9,921 bases of DNA from Candidatus Sumerlaeota bacterium (GTDB lineage: Bacteria > CG03 > SLGR01): positions 1-9,921 of the forward strand of contig SLGR01000240.1 in assembly GCA_007136585.1 (NCBI GenBank), read 5' to 3'. Of the stretch, positions 6,350 to 9,921 are shown in pieces (the stretch's first letter is position 1; each line of letters opens with the position of its first letter). The notes under the pieces were generated by a model. The model made no database searches, was not told where the DNA came from, and saw nothing but the letters and a program-made list of their open reading frames with translations. The position numbers and the translations under genes were made by a program.

Positions 6350-8460
6350 TATCTGATAACCGCGATCTTCACTACTTTCTCCCGGCTCCCTGCCCTGACC
6401 CAGCACAGGTAAACCCCGGAGGCAACATACTCGCCCCGGTAATTTATCCCGTCCCAGCCCACATCCCACCACTGGTTGGCAGGCTTAGGCTCATTATCAA
6501 GAAGGGTTATTACGCGCTCCCCGGCTATATTATAGATCTCAATGCTTACTCTCTCTTCAGCCGCGGTATTTATCTTTATTCTTGTCACCCCGGAAGTCCC
6601 GGAACCCGGGTAAAAAGGGTTGGGCTGAATCTTCACTTCCTTAAAGACAGTATCTTCCGCGGGCTCCTGCGGTTCGTAAAAAACGCCGTAAGTTCCGGAA
6701 TGATTGCTGTAAAAGGATACTCTCTGATTCTCTGTATCCACGGTTCCACCGACCCTCTCCCAGACGCTCCCTGTCCAGTAATAGGCCCTCAGCTTTGTCT
6801 CATCTATCGCTCCCGGTCCGGCAAAGTTTTCTGTGGAGTAATATATGTTGTACCTGGCCATTTTCCTGAGAGGTTTGTTTACGGTAAACTGCCGGGCGGA
6901 ACCGGGAATAAGCTTATTATCCGGCATCTGAGCGTAAACCCTGCCCTGGGCGGAGATTTTCTCCCGGTACATCGCCCCGGCTTCTACGGCCCGGTTCATC
7001 TCAGGCAGCTCCTCCGCGGGCCCCGCTCCTACCGAGACCAGGGACTCTTCCTCTAACGCCCCCTCTTCCACATCGACCCGGTTGAACGCTGTATCCCTTG
7101 CCACCCCTCCCTCGACCCCCAGCAGGGTTCCGCTGAGAAAACTCACAACCCTTGCGACAAATACATCCAGCTTTCCCGCATCCGGGTCTTCGGAGTAGTT
7201 AAGATCTTCGGGGTAATTGGATTGAAAAATGTCCATATTGTGCGTAACATAGCCGAAAAGCCCGTCGGGGGACCATAACGGCGGGATGATGGGGGTGCCT
7301 AGCGGGTCTACGCCCTTCTCCCCGCTTCCGTCAGCATTTATCAGCACAAATTCAAGTTCTCCCGGTTCCGGTTCGGCAATGGAGATAACCTTCTCACCGT
7401 CATACGTCCAGGAAGGAAACATCCCCGGCGTATCGCTTATCCGGATTATTGAATCTTTCATATCCGCCGGGTCATCCTTATGTTCCATTACGTATATGTA
7501 ATGGTCTTCATCGTAAGCTTCGGCCCCCTGAAAGGCCATTTTGTATGAATCCTCCTCCGGGTAGTATTTAAGGTTAAATGGTTCGCAGAAAAAGTCTCCC
7601 CCTGACCATTTCCCCGCGGCAGTAACCCACTGTGTGGTCCCGGAAGTTAAATCCACGCGCCCTATCTTCTGGTACTGCCCGCTGTTACTGAAATCGTCAT
7701 GGTCATAGCCGGAACTGACAGTGAAATAAAGATAACCCTCAACTGATACCGGATGAAGACTATTGATAAGGCTCTCGTAATCATAAGGCCCGCCCTCCTT
7801 GCACTGATATAATTTCTCCGCGCTGCTTCTGTCAATTCCCGATACCCATATCTCGGAAGTAATATCTCCCCCGTGAGGATGATATACCTTCACATAAGCT
7901 ATTTTATCATCAGATATCCAGGTGGCCCCCTCTATCCATCCCCCCTGGCCGGTGTATACCCCTGTTATCAGAACTATTTCATAAGGGGCAGGCCCGCTTT
8001 CAAGATCAATGTAAGCAACCGCGGAGAGGTTCCCCGGCTCGGCGCTGTAATCTCCCGTATCGGTATCGTCGGCCCAGTAAGTAAAAACTATCTTACTTCC
8101 GTCGGGAGAAAAATAGGCCGCTTCCACAAACCCTTCCTGGTATACTGTTTTACTTAAAAGACTTTCTTTTACGCCGGTCTCAAGGTTGTACTTATATAAT
8201 TGTGACGGTACAGGGGGAGAGTCCTCAGGGAGTGGAAACTCGTCCTCCTCCCAGAAGATTATTTTCTTGCTGTCAGGGGACCAGGAGGCTGCGCGGGGTC
8301 CGGCCAGTTCATGGTGGTGGTGGGCGGAAACGTCTCTTCTTACCACAACCTGGCCCAGGGAGCCTCCCATAAAATCAGGCCCGTCTTCTCCTTTTACCTC
8401 AGGATAAGCGGCCCCGCAGAGAACAGGGCAGAAAAGTAAAAATAATATCAGTGTTTTCAA
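6349..8460 (-). CDS. Secreted TolB-like beta-propeller protein with FlgD-like C-terminal domain
   Basis: A 703-residue exported protein. Residues 1-18 are a signal peptide. Residues about 55-410 carry PD40/WD40-like propeller repeats, seen as ASWSPDSKKIIF (58-69), AYFSPDGSKIVF (115-126), ATWISDDKIAYV (179-190), SWTYDGEKVISI (350-361) and LWSPDGLFGYV (395-405). Residues about 555-593 form a small beta domain (YYWTGSVWERVGG). From about 605 comes a FlgD-Ig/type IX-type sorting-like domain: IQPNPFYPGSG (611-621), IYNIAGERV (642-650), WDGINYRGEYVASGVY (669-684), then a basic end. Such C-terminal domains direct secretion or cell-surface anchoring in lineages with PorV-like proteins, and one is encoded immediately downstream (TAATG overlap). 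The start codon is TTG, chosen because the signal peptide begins there; a weak AAGGG lies 11 nt upstream. A natural AHHHHE run is at 46-51. The ligand or enzymatic role, if any, is unknown. Confidence 0.82.
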   Translation of the reverse strand: MKTLILFLLFCPVLCGAAYPEVKGEDGPDFMGGSLGQVVVRRDVSAHHHHELAGPRAASWSPDSKKIIFWEEDEFPLPEDSPPVPSQLYKYNLETGVKESLLSKTVYQEGFVEAAYFSPDGSKIVFTYWADDTDTGDYSAEPGNLSAVAYIDLESGPAPYEIVLITGVYTGQGGWIEGATWISDDKIAYVKVYHPHGGDITSEIWVSGIDRSSAEKLYQCKEGGPYDYESLINSLHPVSVEGYLYFTVSSGYDHDDFSNSGQYQKIGRVDLTSGTTQWVTAAGKWSGGDFFCEPFNLKYYPEEDSYKMAFQGAEAYDEDHYIYVMEHKDDPADMKDSIIRISDTPGMFPSWTYDGEKVISIAEPEPGELEFVLINADGSGEKGVDPLGTPIIPPLWSPDGLFGYVTHNMDIFQSNYPEDLNYSEDPDAGKLDVFVARVVSFLSGTLLGVEGGVARDTAFNRVDVEEGALEEESLVSVGAGPAEELPEMNRAVEAGAMYREKISAQGRVYAQMPDNKLIPGSARQFTVNKPLRKMARYNIYYSTENFAGPGAIDETKLRAYYWTGSVWERVGGTVDTENQRVSFYSNHSGTYGVFYEPQEPAEDTVFKEVKIQPNPFYPGSGTSGVTRIKINTAAEERVSIEIYNIAGERVITLLDNEPKPANQWWDVGWDGINYRGEYVASGVYLCWVRAGSREKVVKIAVIR

Positions 8461-8471
8461 CTGTTTTTATA

Positions 8472-8508
8472 CCCTTATAATTTGATTTTCATTATGATAT
8501 TATAAAGG
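8472..8508 (-). repeat. Inverted repeat able to pair over the propeller ribosome binding site
   Basis: On the minus strand CCTTTATAAT (8508-8499) can pair with ATTATAAGGG (8481-8472) through ten pairs including one G-T. The 3' arm contains AAGGG, the only Shine-Dalgarno-like word before the TTG start of the propeller gene. A transcript starting upstream of 8508, for example from the neighbouring IS, would include the full hairpin. The sequence is AT-rich, so chance pairing is a real alternative. Confidence 0.3.
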
Positions 8509-8534
8509 TATATTAAAAGTCAAGCATAATGAAA
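8487..8534. repeat. 10-bp inverted repeat flanking the propeller promoter
   Basis: TTTCATTATG (8487-8496) and CATAATGAAA (8525-8534) are perfect inverted copies with a 28-bp gap. The gap contains the proposed -35; the left arm overlaps the proposed -10. The right arm ends 6 bp before the IS end. It may be an operator pair or chance in AT-rich DNA. Confidence 0.35.
8494..8523 (-). promoter_or_regulatory. Possible sigma70-type promoter of the propeller-PorV genes
   Basis: On the minus strand TTGACT (8523-8518) is a 5/6 match to a -35 box. TATCAT (8499-8494) lies 18 nt further on, with an alternative TAATAT (8502-8497) at 15 nt. The surrounding 60 bp are very AT-rich. The proposed start point would be about 27 nt before the TTG start codon. 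The -10 assignment is ambiguous because several TATA-like words overlap. Confidence 0.45.
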
Positions 8535-8540
8535 GAGACC

Positions 8541-8563
8541 GAAGCAAGAAAAACTTTGTGGTA
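8541..8563. repeat. IS left terminal inverted repeat
   Basis: The 23-bp repeat begins GAAGCAAGAA and ends TTGTGGTA. It is a perfect inverted match to 9896-9918. The transposase TGA begins at the very next base on the inside. A GGCACAC word lies 7 bp further in (8571-8577) and recurs inverted near the other end, so it may be a subterminal transposase-binding site. Confidence 0.95.
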
Positions 8564-9826
8564 TCAAACCGGCACACCCCTTGCTGCCCAGTACTTGTCC
8601 CACTCACCGTTCAGCTTTAATAGCCTCAAAGATAAAAGACTTGATAAGCCCGGGCGAATCCAGCTCATCCCTCTCTTTTTAAACCTTCTTGCAATTGTAA
8701 TGTCTACTGTCTTCTCAATTGCCCCACTTGCTCCGAGGCATTTTACTTTCTTCCAATTCTCTATTCCTTCTTCATTGCTTTTGACATAGCCGTAAAGTTT
8801 TTTAAGTCTTTCCTGTAAATCCGGATCTCTGATCCTGACATACAGACTTCTGATTCTCTTGAGAAGCAGCCGGGCATTACTAGTAGTTTTAACTTCAGCT
8901 ATCCAGTTGTCAGCTGCACGTTTATGATCTTCTCCAAGAGCCCTTGTAATATTCTGAGCCAGGTGCCAGAAATCCAGAAGATAAACAGCTCCCGGGAAAT
9001 CGTATTTACACATCTTTTTTATCCATGATGCGCCGTCAGCCACATACAGTATCTCTTCGGCGTCCCACACACCCCAACCGGTACACTCGGCTATGAACTC
9101 TTCCCTGAAGGAATCTATGTTACCTACCGTAGCGTATGTTCTTTTATCCAGTATCCTGAATCGGTTTTTACTCACTTTCGCCTTTTCTGAGTAAATGACT
9201 CCTACCTTACATTCGACCGATCCCGGCTTGCTCCGGTCTTTTACAAATGTGCCGTCAACCTGGACAAAAACTCGCTTTCTCTTTTCTTCACTTTCAGGAA
9301 TACAGTTATCATCAAAGATCTGCTCTCTTTTTCTTCTGACTGATTCCTGAACCTTTTCACCTTCTTCCTTAGCCCAGTTCTGTATCTGGCGGCCGCTCAG
9401 TTCTATTCCTGTCAGTTTCTTTAAGTTATCCGCGGCCTTATCATACGCCGTATCTGTCGCAAGATAAAGAGTCTTCTCCTTCAACCCGAGCGTTACGTTT
9501 CCGTTTTCCTGAAGACCGAGAACCTCATCCAGGGGATATCTCTCTTTGCCGCAGGTACAGCATTTAAATCGTGTCCTTGCATATTGAACTTCTCCGACTA
9601 TCGTAGTAATTTTTCTTCTTACTCTTCCGATATTCTTTAATCGTCCTCCGCATAGACAACTTCTTTCCAGGTTACTCAGTTCATATTCTTCAATTCCCCG
9701 AATAGAATCCCTGAGCAGTCTTTCACCCAAATCACGTGTTGTTTCAAAGATCTTCTTCTCTACAAGATTGATGTCAAAGTCATTGATATTTACTTCGACC
9801 TTATCTTTTACTAAAATCTCTTTCAC
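8564..9826 (-). CDS. DDE transposase, ISLre2/ISKra4-like (UPF0236-related)
   Basis: An intact transposase of 420 residues from the GTG at 9826. I prefer this start because AAGGAG lies exactly 7 nt upstream; an in-frame TTG at 9850 would add 8 residues but has no ribosome binding site. Numbering from the GTG, a cysteine-rich probable zinc ribbon comes first (C57, C59, then C89, C90 and C92). It is followed by YPLDEVLGL (97-105) and a helix-turn-helix-like stretch (LTGIELSGRQIQNW, 138-151). The catalytic acids are probably D191 in VDGT, D264 in ADGASW and E371 in GAIEKTVD. LLDFWH (283-288) follows the second Asp. The C-terminus KKRGMSW...GEWDKYW is typical of the group. It catalyses movement of the surrounding IS. 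No frameshift or internal stop is seen, so the copy may be active. Confidence 0.9.
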   Translation of the reverse strand: MKEILVKDKVEVNINDFDINLVEKKIFETTRDLGERLLRDSIRGIEEYELSNLERSCLCGGRLKNIGRVRRKITTIVGEVQYARTRFKCCTCGKERYPLDEVLGLQENGNVTLGLKEKTLYLATDTAYDKAADNLKKLTGIELSGRQIQNWAKEEGEKVQESVRRKREQIFDDNCIPESEEKRKRVFVQVDGTFVKDRSKPGSVECKVGVIYSEKAKVSKNRFRILDKRTYATVGNIDSFREEFIAECTGWGVWDAEEILYVADGASWIKKMCKYDFPGAVYLLDFWHLAQNITRALGEDHKRAADNWIAEVKTTSNARLLLKRIRSLYVRIRDPDLQERLKKLYGYVKSNEEGIENWKKVKCLGASGAIEKTVDITIARRFKKRGMSWIRPGLSSLLSLRLLKLNGEWDKYWAARGVPV

Positions 9827-9827
9827 G

Positions 9828-9878
9828 GGCACACTCCTTTCTTGTTTCAATGACTAACAAGATTTTACAGAGTGTGCC
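9828..9878 (-). promoter_or_regulatory. Hairpin sequestering the transposase ribosome binding site
   Basis: On the minus strand GGCACACTC (9878-9870) is perfectly complementary to GAGTGTGCC (9836-9828), which contains the GAG of the AAGGAG Shine-Dalgarno. One T-G pair extends the stem. Inside it CTTGTT (9861-9856) pairs with AACAAG (9846-9841) around a 9-nt loop, giving a two-part hairpin. Only RNA begun outside the element contains the whole 5' arm, because the internal promoter has that arm in its spacer. Confidence 0.7.
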
Positions 9879-9890
9879 TGTTTTTATCAA
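9862..9890 (-). promoter_or_regulatory. Transposase promoter, near-consensus sigma70 type
   Basis: On the minus strand TTGATA (9890-9885) and TAAAAT (9867-9862) are each 5/6 matches to consensus with the ideal 17-bp spacer. Transcription would begin near 9854-9855, about 28 nt before the GTG start and 15 nt before the AAGGAG. It lies wholly inside the IS, just within the right terminal repeat. Confidence 0.75.
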
Positions 9891-9895
9891 TTACC

Positions 9896-9918
9896 TACCA
9901 CAAAGTTTTTCTTGCTTC
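9896..9918. repeat. IS right terminal inverted repeat
   Basis: Perfect inverted copy of 8541-8563, lying next to the transposase promoter. The inverted GGCACAC word (read as GTGTGCC at 9872-9878) lies further in and doubles as the 5' arm of the ribosome-binding-site hairpin. The window ends three bases outside this repeat. Confidence 0.95.
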
Positions 9919-9921
9919 TGA

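Larger units (their letters stand above)
8541..9918 (-). mobile_element. Complete insertion sequence, ISLre2/ISKra4-like
   Basis: A 1378-bp element bounded by perfect 23-bp terminal inverted repeats and carrying a single intact transposase gene that fills almost all of it. It reads toward the propeller gene, whose start is only 80 bp beyond the left end. The transposase stop abuts the left repeat directly and no terminator is seen there, so element transcripts may continue into the host genes. The transposase family is ISLre2- or ISKra4-like; the two are related in architecture and I could not separate them by eye. Only three bases remain after the right end, so a target duplication cannot be verified. 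If the true ends lie one base further out, GAAAGAGAC (8531-8539) would be a 9-bp duplication consistent with the GA at 9920-9921, but two bases is weak support. Confidence 0.9.

Noticed and set aside
6349-6391. Lipoprotein signal for the PorV-like or propeller protein based on an N-terminal Cys
   Set aside because: Cysteines occur near the end of both signal peptides (SELC and PVLC), but neither context fits a lipobox with small residues at -1 and -3.
6350-6472. N-terminal extension of the PorV-like gene up to 6472
   Set aside because: It overlaps the end of the propeller gene in another frame, has no signal sequence at its start, and the internal ATG at 6349 gives a clean signal peptide and TAATG coupling.
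9827-9850. TTG start at 9850 for the transposase
   Set aside because: The AAGGAG ribosome binding site lies inside this extension and is ideally spaced for the GTG at 9826.
1-9921. CRISPR array, tRNA, rRNA, toxin-antitoxin or defence system
   Set aside because: No spaced direct repeats, no cloverleaf-like sequence and no gene of these classes was recognised. The only dispersed repeats are those of the insertion sequence and short inverted repeats.

Overview
The window comes from a Gram-negative (diderm) bacterium, most likely an uncultivated lineage. It encodes a PorV/PorQ-type outer-membrane beta-barrel next to a large secreted beta-propeller protein ending in a FlgD-like/type IX-type C-terminal domain. 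This pairing is common in Bacteroidota/Fibrobacterota relatives and in candidate phyla such as Omnitrophota, Elusimicrobiota or Firestonebacteria. The exact phylum cannot be fixed from the sequence. Host genes show GGG/CCC-rich codons and mixed ATG, GTG and TTG starts. No rRNA, tRNA or CRISPR array was seen.

Layout. Positions 1-255 are non-coding leader. Two plus-strand genes follow (256-3845): an FAD-binding subunit and a fused [2Fe-2S]/molybdopterin subunit of a molybdenum hydroxylase. They resemble the E. coli YgfM/YgfN (XdhD) pair, the selenium-dependent xanthine dehydrogenase / putative selenate reductase group. Everything from 3851 to the right end lies on the minus strand. Read 5'->3' the order is: an insertion sequence (8541-9918) with one intact DDE transposase; a secreted TolB-like propeller protein; a PorV-like barrel whose ATG overlaps the propeller stop (TAATG); msrB; msrA (8-bp overlap); and a flavodoxin-fold NAD(P)H oxidoreductase. 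The last ends in a small hairpin terminator that also contains the stop codon of the convergent hydroxylase gene.

How the parts work together. The hydroxylase pair would form an electron chain Mo -> [2Fe-2S] -> FAD. The msrB-msrA-flavodoxin group looks like a repair operon for oxidised methionine plus a quinone or flavin reductase. The propeller and PorV-like genes look like a secretion or surface-display pair. The most informative non-coding signal is at the transposase end of the IS. A near-consensus sigma70-type promoter has the 5' arm of a Shine-Dalgarno-sequestering hairpin inside its spacer. Transcripts from the element's own promoter would lack that arm, while read-through transcripts from outside would carry it and be translationally blocked. 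I see no wholly new multi-gene system. The points most worth checking are the IS control device, the unusual cysteine spacing of the fused hydroxylase, the possible leaderless msrB and the shared-stop hairpin.
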